Source: Acidobacteriaceae bacterium UBA1307 (lineage in GTDB: Bacteria; Acidobacteriota; Terriglobia; Terriglobales; Acidobacteriaceae). From it: a stretch of DNA of 29,963 nucleotides. Within the stretch, counting starts at the first letter, position 1. Each line of letters opens with the position of its first letter. The notes below the pieces were generated by a model. It was not told the DNA's origin and searched no databases. It saw only the letters and a program-made list of their open reading frames with translations. Location of the stretch: NCBI GenBank assembly GCA_002307235.1, contig DBTV01000045.1, positions 1 through 29,963 on the forward strand, given 5' to 3'. Position numbers and translations under genes: made by a program. Of the stretch, positions 1 through 8,450 are shown piece by piece.

Positions 1-755
1 GTCTCCTCATCGTTCATCGCCATGCGGGCAAAGGTCTCGCGGATATCGCGGGCCGAGGCCAGAGGGTCGGGGTTGCCGTTGGGCCCCTCCGGGTTGACGT
101 AGATCAGCCCCATTTGCACGGCGGCCAGCGGCTTGGCCAGCTTGCGCTCGCCAGAGTAGCGCTCATCGCCCAGCCAGGTGCTCTCCGGTCCCCAGTCGGT
201 GTCCAACTCCGGCTCCCAGATGTCCTCGCGTCCGCCACCGAAGCCAAAGGTCTTGAGTCCCATGGATTCGAGCGCCACGGTGCCGGTCAGAACCAGAAGG
301 TCGGCCCAGGAGATCTTGTTGCCGTACTTCTGCTTGATGGGCCAAAGCAACCGACGGGCCTTGTCGAGGTTCACATTGTCGGGCCAGCTGTTGAGCGGAG
401 CAAAGCGCTGCGCGCCGCGACTTGCGCCGCCGCGCCCATCGGCGATGCGATAGGTGCCCGCCGAATGCCAGGCCATGCGGATAAACAGCGGTCCATAGTG
501 GCCGAAATCGGCCGGCCACCAATCCTGCGAATCGGTCATGAGCTTGCGCAGATCCGCGATGAGGGCGTCGAGATTGAGCGAGTTGAATTCCTTGGCGTAA
601 TCGAAGTCCTTGCCTAGCGGATTGGACTTGGACGATTGCTGGTGCAGAATGGCAAGATTCAGTTGCTGCGGCCACCAGGCCGCGTTGCCCTTTGTGCCAG
701 AGGCCGTGTGAGGGTTGAGCCATCCGGAAAACGGGCATTTGGATTCTTGCGACAT
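1..755 (-). CDS. katG: Catalase-peroxidase KatG, N-terminal part (3' end outside window)
   Basis: Bifunctional heme catalase-peroxidase that removes hydrogen peroxide. Only the first 251 codons are present, because the gene runs off the left edge. Translating the minus strand from the ATG at 755 gives MSQESKCPFSG, typical of KatG. The distal heme-pocket motif is intact, with Arg93, Trp96 and His97 in RMAWHSAG. The LLVLTGTVALESMG segment is also present. All three partners of the family's Met-Tyr-Trp cross-link can be found at the expected spacing: Trp96, Tyr219 (in MGLIYVNPEG) and Met245. This predicts real catalase activity. An AAGGAG ribosome site lies 5-6 bases before the ATG. The gene is divergent from mqnC across about 150 bases. 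I saw no convincing PerR, Fur or OxyR site there. No sign of decay in the visible part. Confidence 0.95.
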   Translation of the reverse strand, partial: MSQESKCPFSGWLNPHTASGTKGNAAWWPQQLNLAILHQQSSKSNPLGKDFDYAKEFNSLNLDALIADLRKLMTDSQDWWPADFGHYGPLFIRMAWHSAGTYRIADGRGGASRGAQRFAPLNSWPDNVNLDKARRLLWPIKQKYGNKISWADLLVLTGTVALESMGLKTFGFGGGREDIWEPELDTDWGPESTWLGDERYSGERKLAKPLAAVQMGLIYVNPEGPNGNPDPLASARDIRETFARMAMNDEE

Positions 756-889
756 GTTCTCTCCTTATTCAGTCCGGTCGTGCGTCTGGACAGCGTAATG
801 TAGAGATGAAAATTCTGGACCGAGGATAGTTTATTTTTGCGAATGCGGAGAAGAAAATTAGAGTGCTTTTCTCTGGAATCGGCCAATGT

Positions 890-898
890 TGCTAGAAT
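890..898 (+). promoter_or_regulatory. Possible extended -10 element before mqnC
   Basis: TGCTAGAAT matches an extended -10 (TGn plus a TATAAT-like hexamer). It lies 7 bases before the preferred mqnC start at 906, so transcription could begin at or next to the ATG. No good -35 hexamer is visible. The assignment is a sequence match only. Confidence 0.25.
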
Positions 899-905
899 CG
901 TGGAG

Positions 906-1952
906 ATGGCACTGACTCGGGAACAGGCTCTCGACTTCTTCCGCTCACCGGATCTGATTGGCCTCGGCTTTGAGGCCGACGCGGTGCGCCGCCGGCTGCA
1001 CCCGGAGGGCGTGGTTACCTACATCATTGATCGCAACATCAACTACACCAACTTCTGCACGGAGTACTGCTCGTTCTGCGCCTTCTATAAGCCGCTCAAG
1101 GGGCCGAAGTCCGAAGAGGGCTACATTCTCGAGTTCGACAAGATCTACGAGAAGATCGCCGAGACGGTGGAGATGGGCGGCACGGGCGTGCTGATGCAGG
1201 GCGGCATTCACCCGGACCTGAAGATTGACTGGTTCGAACGGCTCTTCCGTGGCATCAAGGAGCGGTTTCCGCAGATCTGGCTGCACTGTCTGTCGGCCTC
1301 GGAGATTCTGGCGATTGCCGAGTATTCGGAGCTGAGCCTGCGCGATACCTTGCTACGGCTGCGCGATGCCGGACTCGCTTCGATTCCGGGCGGTGGCGCG
1401 GAGATTTTGGACGACGATGTGCGGCGCAAGGTGGCCCGGCTGAAGTGTTCGACGGCGGATTGGGTCAGCGTCCACCGGACCGCGCACGAGATCGGCATGC
1501 GGACCACGGCGACGATGATGTTTGGCGTGGGAGAAACCATTGAGCAGCGCATCAATCACTTCGAGGTGGTGCGCCGTTTGCAGGAAGAAACAGGCGGATT
1601 CACGGCCTTTATTCCCTGGAGCTTCCAGCCGAAGCATACGGCGCTCGGCGGTCGCGGCTGGGATGAGGCGACCAGCGTCGAATACCTGAAAACACTGGCG
1701 ATTGCACGGCTCTACTTGGACAACATCGAGAACGTGCAGGCGAGCTGGGTGACGCAGGGGCTGAAGGTGCTGGAGCTTGGGCTGCACTTTGGCGGCAACG
1801 ACGTGGGCTCGGTCATGCTCGAGGAGAACGTGGTCAAGGCGGCAGGAACCTCGAATTGCACGACGGAAGAGGAACTGCGCCGGATCATTCGCGACGCGGG
1901 CTTCAAGCCGGTGCAGCGCGACACTCTCTACCGGACGCTGTTCCTGAACTAA
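906..1952 (+). CDS. mqnC: Cyclic dehypoxanthinyl futalosine synthase (radical SAM, menaquinone biosynthesis)
   Basis: Radical SAM enzyme of the futalosine menaquinone pathway. It cyclises dehypoxanthinyl futalosine in the cytoplasm. The signature CTEYCSFC gives the CxxxCxxC cluster ligands Cys51, Cys55 and Cys58, directly after the conserved TYIIDRNINYTNFC stretch. SIPGGGAEI, MMFGVGET and the C-terminal GGNDVGSVMLEENVV are typical of MqnC rather than of its relative MqnE. I chose the ATG at 906 (348 residues) because homology begins there (MALTREQALDFF). In-frame starts at 837 (TTG) and 843 would add 21-23 unconserved residues. A GAGGA about 10 bases before 837 keeps that option open. No clear Shine-Dalgarno precedes 906. 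The gene is followed by a strong terminator and appears monocistronic. Its product pathway supplies the quinone used by the complex I encoded at the far end of the window. Confidence 0.92.
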   Translation: MALTREQALDFFRSPDLIGLGFEADAVRRRLHPEGVVTYIIDRNINYTNFCTEYCSFCAFYKPLKGPKSEEGYILEFDKIYEKIAETVEMGGTGVLMQGGIHPDLKIDWFERLFRGIKERFPQIWLHCLSASEILAIAEYSELSLRDTLLRLRDAGLASIPGGGAEILDDDVRRKVARLKCSTADWVSVHRTAHEIGMRTTATMMFGVGETIEQRINHFEVVRRLQEETGGFTAFIPWSFQPKHTALGGRGWDEATSVEYLKTLAIARLYLDNIENVQASWVTQGLKVLELGLHFGGNDVGSVMLEENVVKAAGTSNCTTEEELRRIIRDAGFKPVQRDTLYRTLFLN

Positions 1953-1968
1953 AACGCAAAAGACAGAG

Positions 1969-2000
1969 CAGGCAGACTCAATTTGGTCTGCCTGTTTTTT
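1969..2000 (+). terminator. Rho-independent terminator after mqnC
   Basis: A perfect 9-bp stem (CAGGCAGAC at 1969-1977, GTCTGCCTG at 1986-1994) with an 8-base loop is followed by six T residues. It starts 17 bases after the mqnC stop codon. Confidence 0.93.
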
Positions 2001-2025
2001 AGTTTCATACGAATTTGAAAATGGT

Positions 2026-3138
2026 ATGATCTTGGCAGGCTGGCGCTGGACGAAAGCGGGCCTGGCCGCCATTTTTTCTCCGTGGGAGCGCCGGGTGCGC
2101 CATCTTTTCAATGACAAGGCGGAGCATGTGAAGAGCAAGGTGGTGGGCATCTATGGCCTGCTGCTGGTCTTCAATGTCGGCGCATGGTTGTGGGCCTTTA
2201 TCGCTTTTCGCAATTATCCGCTGCTGCTCGGCACGGCCTTTCTGGCCTACAGTTTTGGGTTGCGGCACGCGGTCGACGCCGACCACATTGCCGCCATCGA
2301 CAACGTGACGCGCAAGCTGATGCAGGAAGGCAAGCGGCCGGTTGCGGTGGGGTTTCTGTTCTCGCTCGGGCACTCGACGGTGGTGGTTGTCGGCTCGGTG
2401 GCGATGGCCGCGGTGGCGATGGCGTTATCGCACCGGGTCGACGGGCTGCGCGAGGTGGGCGGGCTGGTCGGTACGCTGGTATCGGCGGCCTTTTTGATCG
2501 GCATCGGGTTGGCGAATCTGGCGGTTCTGCGCTCGGTCTACGGCGTTTTTCGGCGGGTGCGCGCCGGTGAGCCCTATGTCGAAGAGGATCTGAACACGTT
2601 GCTGGCGGGCCAGGGCCTTCTGGCGCGCATCTTTCGGCCGATGTTTGCTCTGATCCGGCGGAGCTGGCACATGTATCCGCTGGGGCTGCTCTTTGGACTG
2701 GGCTTTGATACGGCGACGGAGATTGGACTGCTGGGCATTTCCGCGGCCGAGGCCTCGAAGGGGCTGCCGATCTGGTCGATTCTGGTTTTTCCGGCGCTGT
2801 TTACGGCGGGCATGTCGCTGATCGATACGACCGACAATATTCTGATGCTTGGCGCGTACGGCTGGGCCTTCGTGAAGCCGATCCGCAAGCTCTATTACAA
2901 CCTGACGATCACCTTTGTCTCGGTGGTGGTGGCGCTGGTGGTGGGCGGCATTGAGGCGCTGGGACTGTTGGCCGAGCACTTTGCGCTGGGCGGCTTCTTT
3001 TGGGACGCGGTGCGGCGGATGAATGAGAACTTTGGCTCGTTGGGCTACTTGATCGTCGGGCTCTTCGCCGTGAGTTGGGTCGGCTCGATCGCCTTCTACA
3101 AGTGGCGCAAGATCGAGGACTTCGAACAGGTGCAGTAG
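2026..3138 (+). CDS. NiCoT-family nickel/cobalt transporter (HoxN/NixA type)
   Basis: Inner-membrane permease for high-affinity uptake of nickel and possibly cobalt. The family signature RHAVDADHIAAIDN is at residues 80-93. The second motif FSLGHSTVV is at 112-120 and LGFDTATEIG at 225-234. About eight hydrophobic segments are visible, beginning near residue 41. The protein is 370 residues if it starts at the ATG at 2026. That start has no obvious ribosome site. A GTG at 2128, preceded by GGCGGAG, would shorten it by 34 residues and still keep every membrane helix, so the start is uncertain. No nickel enzyme gene (urease, hydrogenase) is in the window, so its client is unknown. Nickel versus cobalt preference cannot be read from the sequence. 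The gene is convergent with the VWFA gene and shares a bidirectional terminator with it. Confidence 0.92.
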   Translation: MILAGWRWTKAGLAAIFSPWERRVRHLFNDKAEHVKSKVVGIYGLLLVFNVGAWLWAFIAFRNYPLLLGTAFLAYSFGLRHAVDADHIAAIDNVTRKLMQEGKRPVAVGFLFSLGHSTVVVVGSVAMAAVAMALSHRVDGLREVGGLVGTLVSAAFLIGIGLANLAVLRSVYGVFRRVRAGEPYVEEDLNTLLAGQGLLARIFRPMFALIRRSWHMYPLGLLFGLGFDTATEIGLLGISAAEASKGLPIWSILVFPALFTAGMSLIDTTDNILMLGAYGWAFVKPIRKLYYNLTITFVSVVVALVVGGIEALGLLAEHFALGGFFWDAVRRMNENFGSLGYLIVGLFAVSWVGSIAFYKWRKIEDFEQVQ

Positions 3139-3194
3139 CTAGGGTGTATCGCCATAGAGCAGCTAAGTTGATATATGTCGATACCCCCTAGGGG

Positions 3195-3235
3195 AAACGA
3201 AGAAGGGCGGCCATGGTGGCCGCCCTTCTTCGTTT
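3195..3235. terminator. Bidirectional terminator between nickel transporter and VWFA gene
   Basis: Perfect inverted repeat with 19-bp arms (3195-3213 and 3217-3235) and a 3-base loop. The stem is GC-rich in the centre and ends in AAA on one side and TTT on the other, so it can work for both converging transcripts. It ends 14 bases from the VWFA stop codon. Confidence 0.9.
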
Positions 3236-3249
3236 GGTGTGGCGTTCGA

Positions 3250-5400
3250 TTACGGGATGAGTTGGATGGGCGCGGACCAGAAGCTCGCATGCTGACCGGC
3301 TGCGTCAAGCACGGTGACCTGGCATTGGTAGAGGCCTTCGGGCAGCTTGCTCGCGTCGAGTTCGAAGCGGAAGTGCGCGGTGGCGAGCCGGTTGCCAGCG
3401 ACGGCGGTGGCTGCGAGAGGCGTCGATTCGTAGACCTTTTTGCCGTCGCGGTAGAGCGTGACATAAGAGACGATCGGCGTCGCGGGCGCGGCTGCCGTCG
3501 CAGGTGTGGCTGGCGTTGTCGCCGACTGCGTCTCCGTGTAGCTCTGGAAGTAGACGTAGAGAGGACGCGCCGCGTGGAAGACGCGCGTGACGCTCGGGAT
3601 CATCTTTTTGCCGTCGTAGACCAGAGGATTGACGGCGTCGGTTTTGGCGCGCTCCTTGGCCTTGACGGCGTCGTAGATGGAGTCCTTGACGTCTTTGCGT
3701 TCGCTGCTGAGCACGACGGTGCTCATGGGCACGCTCACGGTTTCCTTGTTGAGGTTGGGAATGGTGAAGCTGGTCTGGTAGGTGCCGATGCGGCCGGTTT
3801 CATCATCGCGCGCCAAAAACTTGATCGAGTAGCGGCCGGGCAGAAGCGTGAATCCGGCCTCGTATTCGATGGGGCGATGGATGAGGTCGGCGGCGGTCGC
3901 ATCACTCAGCTTGATGTTGACGAAGTCGCGAATGTTGGAGACGGCGTAGCCGCTGACCTCGTCCTTGACCTCGCAGATGAAATCGATGAGCGTGTGCTCG
4001 GCGCCGGAGTGCTTGGCGAGCGCGAGTTCGCGGCCGGGGATCTTGACCATGATGGGCACGTAGTACTCGGCGCGATTGAGTTGGAAGTGATCGATCTCCA
4101 TCGAGATGGTGAGGTCGGTGATGGGGTCTTCAAGCATGAGCGCGTCTTCAAGCTGGCGCTCCTTGTCGGCGGTGTTGAACTTGGCGAAGACCTTGCCTGC
4201 GTAGTAGCCCTGACGATAGCTGAGCTTGGCTTCGGTGGGCGGAGCAAGCTCGATCTTGACCTTGCGGAAGCGGCCGTTCTGCTCGGCGTTGGTGGTGTAG
4301 TAGCCGATGATGTAGTAGTCGCTGATGGCCTGCTGCGCCTGAACAATGCCGCGCGCGAGGTCGTTGGTATCGAGCAGGGCCTTGCCGCCGGTGTCGGCCG
4401 CGAGCGAATAGAGAGTGTCTTGCGATTGCTGGAAGCGGTCGGTGGTGGCCTGCATCGCCGTGCCGTTGTACATGCTGATGTTGCCCTGCGAGCCTTGCGA
4501 GGCATCGCCGAGCGGCGCGTCGGCAACCAGTCCGCGCGCGTCGATGGGCCAGAAGGAGACACCAGCGCGCACGGCCTCATCCACGGTGGCGTGCAACTGC
4601 GCCATGTTATCGACGCCGTTCAGATGCAGGCCGCTGGCAAAGTAGAGCAGCGATTTTTTCTCGCTCATGCGCGCCAGCATTTTGGCCGTGGTTTGCAGGG
4701 CCGAGAGCTGGCGGTCGGTGGTGAAGAGGTTGAACTCGCTGTCGTCCTGGCCGAAGGCCGCGCCGGTATCGACTTTCGAGGAGTCTTCTGCTGTGCCGTC
4801 GTTGCCCTGGCCCTCGCCGACGATCAGAGTTTCAAGAATGCTGAGCAGGCGATTGCGGTCGGCGGTGAACTCCTGCAGCACATCGACCGCGCCGCCGTTG
4901 AAGCGCAGGATCGAGATCAGATCGGTGGCGCTCATCTGGGTGCGGACAAATTTTTCGGCGGCGCCGAGCGCGCGCATCTGATCCATCGGTCCCATGGCGC
5001 TCATGTCGAAGTAGAAGGCGAGCAGGCGATGGTCTTTATACTGGCTGGCATCGGTGCGTTCGGCGGCGAGTTGAGTGCGTGAGAGACGTTTGTAGATGGT
5101 GACGTTTTCGTCTTCGCGCTTGAGCGCAGGCAGTGGCTCGGAGGCCGATAGATGCTGGCGTTCGCAGATGCGCACGGTTTGTGGCGCGCCGTCTTCGGTT
5201 ACCTTGAAGTCTTTCGCGGTGAGGCCGTCGATGAAGTTGCCTTTTTTGTCGCGGGCCTCGACGGTTTCAACCACGAGTTGCGAGTTGATGGTGAGCTTGA
5301 TGCCGGAGTCCTCTTCGGCGCGAACGTTGGTTCCAACCTGCTGGGCGTGCGCGCCGGCGGCAAGAGCCAAAAGGAGCGTGAATGCAGTGGCAGTGCGCAT
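3250..5400 (-). CDS. Exported VWFA-related Acidobacterial-domain protein
   Basis: Predicted exported protein of 716 residues, of the VWFA-related Acidobacterial family (TIGR03436-like). A signal peptide (MRTATAFTLLLALAAGAHA) is at 1-19. Residues 41-80 carry the family opening, with ARDKKGNFIDGL and TEDGAPQTV. A von Willebrand A-like fold follows from about 124. Its metal-site motif is degenerate: DMSAM at 132-136 replaces DxSxS, so metal-dependent binding is doubtful. The C-terminal part (about 620-716) looks like a beta-sandwich ending in SFWSAPIQLIP. The start at 5400 gives the signal peptide. An upstream in-frame ATG at 5496 would bury it and overlap the receptor gene. The ATG lies two bases after the stop of the TonB-receptor gene, which suggests translational coupling. 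Molecular function is unknown. A role at the cell surface or in protein-protein contact is inference. Confidence 0.88.
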   Translation of the reverse strand: MRTATAFTLLLALAAGAHAQQVGTNVRAEEDSGIKLTINSQLVVETVEARDKKGNFIDGLTAKDFKVTEDGAPQTVRICERQHLSASEPLPALKREDENVTIYKRLSRTQLAAERTDASQYKDHRLLAFYFDMSAMGPMDQMRALGAAEKFVRTQMSATDLISILRFNGGAVDVLQEFTADRNRLLSILETLIVGEGQGNDGTAEDSSKVDTGAAFGQDDSEFNLFTTDRQLSALQTTAKMLARMSEKKSLLYFASGLHLNGVDNMAQLHATVDEAVRAGVSFWPIDARGLVADAPLGDASQGSQGNISMYNGTAMQATTDRFQQSQDTLYSLAADTGGKALLDTNDLARGIVQAQQAISDYYIIGYYTTNAEQNGRFRKVKIELAPPTEAKLSYRQGYYAGKVFAKFNTADKERQLEDALMLEDPITDLTISMEIDHFQLNRAEYYVPIMVKIPGRELALAKHSGAEHTLIDFICEVKDEVSGYAVSNIRDFVNIKLSDATAADLIHRPIEYEAGFTLLPGRYSIKFLARDDETGRIGTYQTSFTIPNLNKETVSVPMSTVVLSSERKDVKDSIYDAVKAKERAKTDAVNPLVYDGKKMIPSVTRVFHAARPLYVYFQSYTETQSATTPATPATAAAPATPIVSYVTLYRDGKKVYESTPLAATAVAGNRLATAHFRFELDASKLPEGLYQCQVTVLDAAGQHASFWSAPIQLIP

Positions 5401-5402
5401 GG

Positions 5403-8400
5403 CTAGAAGCGGAACCTCCCTGTGATTTTGATGCTGCGCATGGCGTCGGCGCTCGAAGGCAGGCCGAAGGTGGAGCTGTTGGTGGTCGTATTCCATGCGC
5501 TGTAGACGGCATGATTGAGCAGATTGCTGGCGTCAGCGCGCACATCGAGGCTGTAGTCGTGACGCAGGCGGAAGGTGCGCGCGAGCGAGCCGTCAAGCGA
5601 GAACTGCGCCGGGCCGGTGATGGAGTTGCGACCGGCTGTTCCCCAGGTGCCGGTGGTCGGCGCGGAGTATGCGGCGGAGTTCAGGTGCGCGCTTCCACTT
5701 GTGGTGTAGAGCGAGGCGCCGGTCAGGTTTGGGCGGAGCGAGCCGCTCATCGCCGTGCCCGGCACGGTGGCCGAGTAGCGCGGCGTCTCAGGCAGTCCGC
5801 TGCCATTCTTGATCTGTATGTTGGCGGTCCACTCCTTGAGAATGCGACCGCTCCAGCCGCTCATCAGCGTGCGGCCCATGCCCATGCCGGTGGTGTACTC
5901 GACGCTGGCGTTGATCAAATGCCGCTGATCGAAGCTCGACAGACTGCGTTCGGCGCGCGGATCGCGCCAGTTCTGCGCGGTGAGGGATGAACTCGTGCTG
6001 CTCGATCCGGAGGAGCCGAGTTGTGCTGCGTCATCGATCGACTTTGACCATGTGTAGTTGAAGCTGGCAGTGAGGCCGGCGCGCAGGCGGCGGCGCAGTT
6101 GCAACTGGCCGGCATTGCGCGAAGAGTTGCCGCCCGAGCTGCGATACACATAGCCAGAGGTGCAACTGGAGCAGGGATTCGTTGCGCCGAGGGGATAACT
6201 GTTGGGCAAAACCTCTTGCATGCCATGCGTGCCCTTGGTGCCGAGATAGGAGCCCGTGAGCACAAGGGCGAAGGGCAGATCGCGCTGCACAACAAGCTGC
6301 CAGTTTTGCGCGTAGCCAACGCGCAGATGCGGATCGACGGCAAAGGTGTCGCCGGTCGCGGTGGCGCATGAGGTTGGGAATCCGCTAGCCAAGGTGAGTG
6401 GGCAATGGGTGGAGTTGACGATGCTGAGGCTGGTGGATAGCGGTGCCTGCTGGCTCATGTTCTGTGCCACGCCGAGATAGACCGAGGTGTCGTAATAGAT
6501 GCCGTAGCCGCCGCGAATCACCAATGTTGACGCGGGGATGGGCCGCCATGCGAATCCGAAGCGTGGTTCAATACCGCGCCGGTCCGGCTCGACGAGCGAG
6601 TTCGAGTAATGCGCGCCCGACAGCGATCCCGTGGGGCTTGAGGCGAGCACGGCAGTGGCCGCTGTGAAGCCGGAACCGATGTCGAGATTGACGAGCCGGT
6701 TCTTGCGCTCGGTGACAGGCGCTTCATAGTCCCAACGCAGACCGAGGTTGATGGTCAGGTCAGGGCGTATGCGCCAGTCATCTTTGACGAAGAGACTCAT
6801 GACCGATTGGCGAAAGTATTTGTCGGCGTTGCCGTAGGCGATGGAACTGGTGTCGGGGATGCCGAGGAGGAAGTCGGCAAAGTCCGAGCCGCTGCCGCTG
6901 CCCGCCGTCGCCGCGCCGGTGAACGAGAAGCTGCCGCGCGGATTTGACTGGCTGTTGACGTTGTACTGCTGACGACGAAACTCGCCGCCGAGGTCGATCT
7001 CGTGGCGGCGGTGCCAGGTGTTGATGTTGCCGGAGACGGCCTGCGTCTGATTGCGATTGAAGCTGCTGTTGGCGTCGCTCAGGCTGGCGATGCCGCTCGA
7101 AAATCCGAGCGCGGGCGGGCCCCAGTTGGCGGCGTCCTGATTGTTGCCGGTGATCGAGGCCAGCTTGGAGACGTTTTCTCGATAAGCAAACTCGGGCGTA
7201 ACCTGCGTACGCTGCCGTGAATAGTTGTAGCCGAGGCTGAGATAGTAGCGATTGCCGATGCGATGCGACCAGTGCGCGTTGCCGTTCACGCCGAGCATAT
7301 CGGTGGTATCGACGAAGCCGAAGAGATTTTTGCTGTTGGAACGCACGCTGTTGAGGGCGAAGCCTCCATAGAGGTAGTCGCCGCGATGACCAATGGACTT
7401 GTTGATGCGCGATTGCAGCGAGTCGGAGTGCGAGCCGTTGAGCACGGCCGTCTGATAGTTGTAATTCGAACTGTTGGCGAGATTGGCCGTTGGGTAAAGA
7501 TTGAGCAGCGCCGCCGCTTGCGTGCTGATGGGGATCAGGCCGGTAAAGGGAAGACCTGTGGCCGGATTGTAGATGGTGCCGGAAAGATTTCCCTTGCGCG
7601 CGTCGTCCGTGGGAACCAGCTCGGAGAGCGTGCTGGCCGTGCTGTTGCGCGTCCACTGGTAGGCGAGGAAAAAGTTCGGCGCATGGTAGCCGGTAAACAG
7701 ATGCGGAATGCGCAAAGGGCCGCCAATGGCGGCGACCAGCGTGGTCTGGTTGTAGTCGTCCTTGGGCGTGTTGAGGCCGGTGAGCGAGTAGGGCCGCGCG
7801 TTGAAGACGGAGTTGCCGCTGATAACGCCGAGGCTGCCGTTGTAGAGTGCATGCGAGTTTGAGCGGCGATTGCCGAAGGCCGCATCGAGCGCAAACGGCG
7901 TGGTGGCGGCGTTGTTCTGGCTGCCCTTGATCAGAAAGCCGTCCGAGGCCTTGTCGGAATTTTCATCGTGCGCGGGTGGAGGTTCATTTGCGGCGCGCTC
8001 GGTGCTTTTTTCCTTTGGCTTCGGTGCCTCTTCCGCAACGGGCGCGGGCTTGGCTGCTTCTTCCGCGGCGGTTTTAGCATCGGCCAGAATCTTTTCGAGG
8101 CCGAGCATGGTCAGATCCCAGTGGCCCTGCGGCGCGCTTGGGGCGATGGTGATCGGAGCCGTGACCGGCTCAAAGCCGCGCAGTTCAATGCGAATCTGCG
8201 ATGCGCCTTCGCCAATATCGGCGAACCGGTAGAGGCCCTGGCGGTCCGTGACGGCGCTGAAGGTTTTTCCGTTCTGCGTGAGTGTGACGATGGCGCCGGG
8301 CACGGGAAGGCCGTGATAGAAGACCTGCCCGTGTGTTTCAGCGGCGTGTGCAAGAGAAGAAAAAAGTAGACAGAATAAAAATAAAAAAATCCCCGGACGA

Positions 8401-8408
8401 GGTCTCAT
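5403..8408 (-). CDS. Oar-like TonB-dependent receptor with carboxypeptidase-regulatory-like domain
   Basis: Outer-membrane beta-barrel protein of 1001 residues, similar to the large Oar-like receptor families of Acidobacteriota. A signal peptide is at 1-22. A carboxypeptidase-regulatory-like (transthyretin-fold) domain is at about 24-100 (GQVFYHGLPVPGAIVTL, DRQGLYRF). A charged Ala/Pro/Lys/Glu linker runs from 105 to 152. After that the sequence moves almost directly into barrel-type repeats (SDGFLIKGSQNN, FNARPYSLTG, GGPLRIPHL). I do not see the usual plug stretch with LPLNGRNF-type motifs. The protein ends in aromatic Phe (GRFRF), as expected for BAM-assembled barrels. GGAG lies about 8 bases before the ATG. 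The gene sits between a TIGR03435 gene (42 bases upstream) and the VWFA gene (2 bases downstream), so it is probably in one transcript. Substrate is unknown. Uptake of a large organic compound is a guess from the family. Confidence 0.9.
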   Translation of the reverse strand: MRPRPGIFLFLFCLLFSSLAHAAETHGQVFYHGLPVPGAIVTLTQNGKTFSAVTDRQGLYRFADIGEGASQIRIELRGFEPVTAPITIAPSAPQGHWDLTMLGLEKILADAKTAAEEAAKPAPVAEEAPKPKEKSTERAANEPPPAHDENSDKASDGFLIKGSQNNAATTPFALDAAFGNRRSNSHALYNGSLGVISGNSVFNARPYSLTGLNTPKDDYNQTTLVAAIGGPLRIPHLFTGYHAPNFFLAYQWTRNSTASTLSELVPTDDARKGNLSGTIYNPATGLPFTGLIPISTQAAALLNLYPTANLANSSNYNYQTAVLNGSHSDSLQSRINKSIGHRGDYLYGGFALNSVRSNSKNLFGFVDTTDMLGVNGNAHWSHRIGNRYYLSLGYNYSRQRTQVTPEFAYRENVSKLASITGNNQDAANWGPPALGFSSGIASLSDANSSFNRNQTQAVSGNINTWHRRHEIDLGGEFRRQQYNVNSQSNPRGSFSFTGAATAGSGSGSDFADFLLGIPDTSSIAYGNADKYFRQSVMSLFVKDDWRIRPDLTINLGLRWDYEAPVTERKNRLVNLDIGSGFTAATAVLASSPTGSLSGAHYSNSLVEPDRRGIEPRFGFAWRPIPASTLVIRGGYGIYYDTSVYLGVAQNMSQQAPLSTSLSIVNSTHCPLTLASGFPTSCATATGDTFAVDPHLRVGYAQNWQLVVQRDLPFALVLTGSYLGTKGTHGMQEVLPNSYPLGATNPCSSCTSGYVYRSSGGNSSRNAGQLQLRRRLRAGLTASFNYTWSKSIDDAAQLGSSGSSSTSSSLTAQNWRDPRAERSLSSFDQRHLINASVEYTTGMGMGRTLMSGWSGRILKEWTANIQIKNGSGLPETPRYSATVPGTAMSGSLRPNLTGASLYTTSGSAHLNSAAYSAPTTGTWGTAGRNSITGPAQFSLDGSLARTFRLRHDYSLDVRADASNLLNHAVYSAWNTTTNSSTFGLPSSADAMRSIKITGRFRF

Positions 8409-8450
8409 CCATTCGCTCCAACGGTTGGGATTGTGCTGTTTGATTCCATT

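Noticed and set aside
163..738. A 191-codon minus-strand frame within katG
   Set aside because: It is the wrong frame of the katG sequence. The katG frame has all catalytic motifs and a good ribosome site.
3175..5082. A 635-codon open frame on the plus strand opposite the VWFA gene
   Set aside because: It is antisense to a gene with clear family motifs and a signal peptide. The predicted protein is Val/Gly/Glu-rich with no recognisable domain, and it begins inside the terminator. It reflects codon bias of the minus-strand gene.
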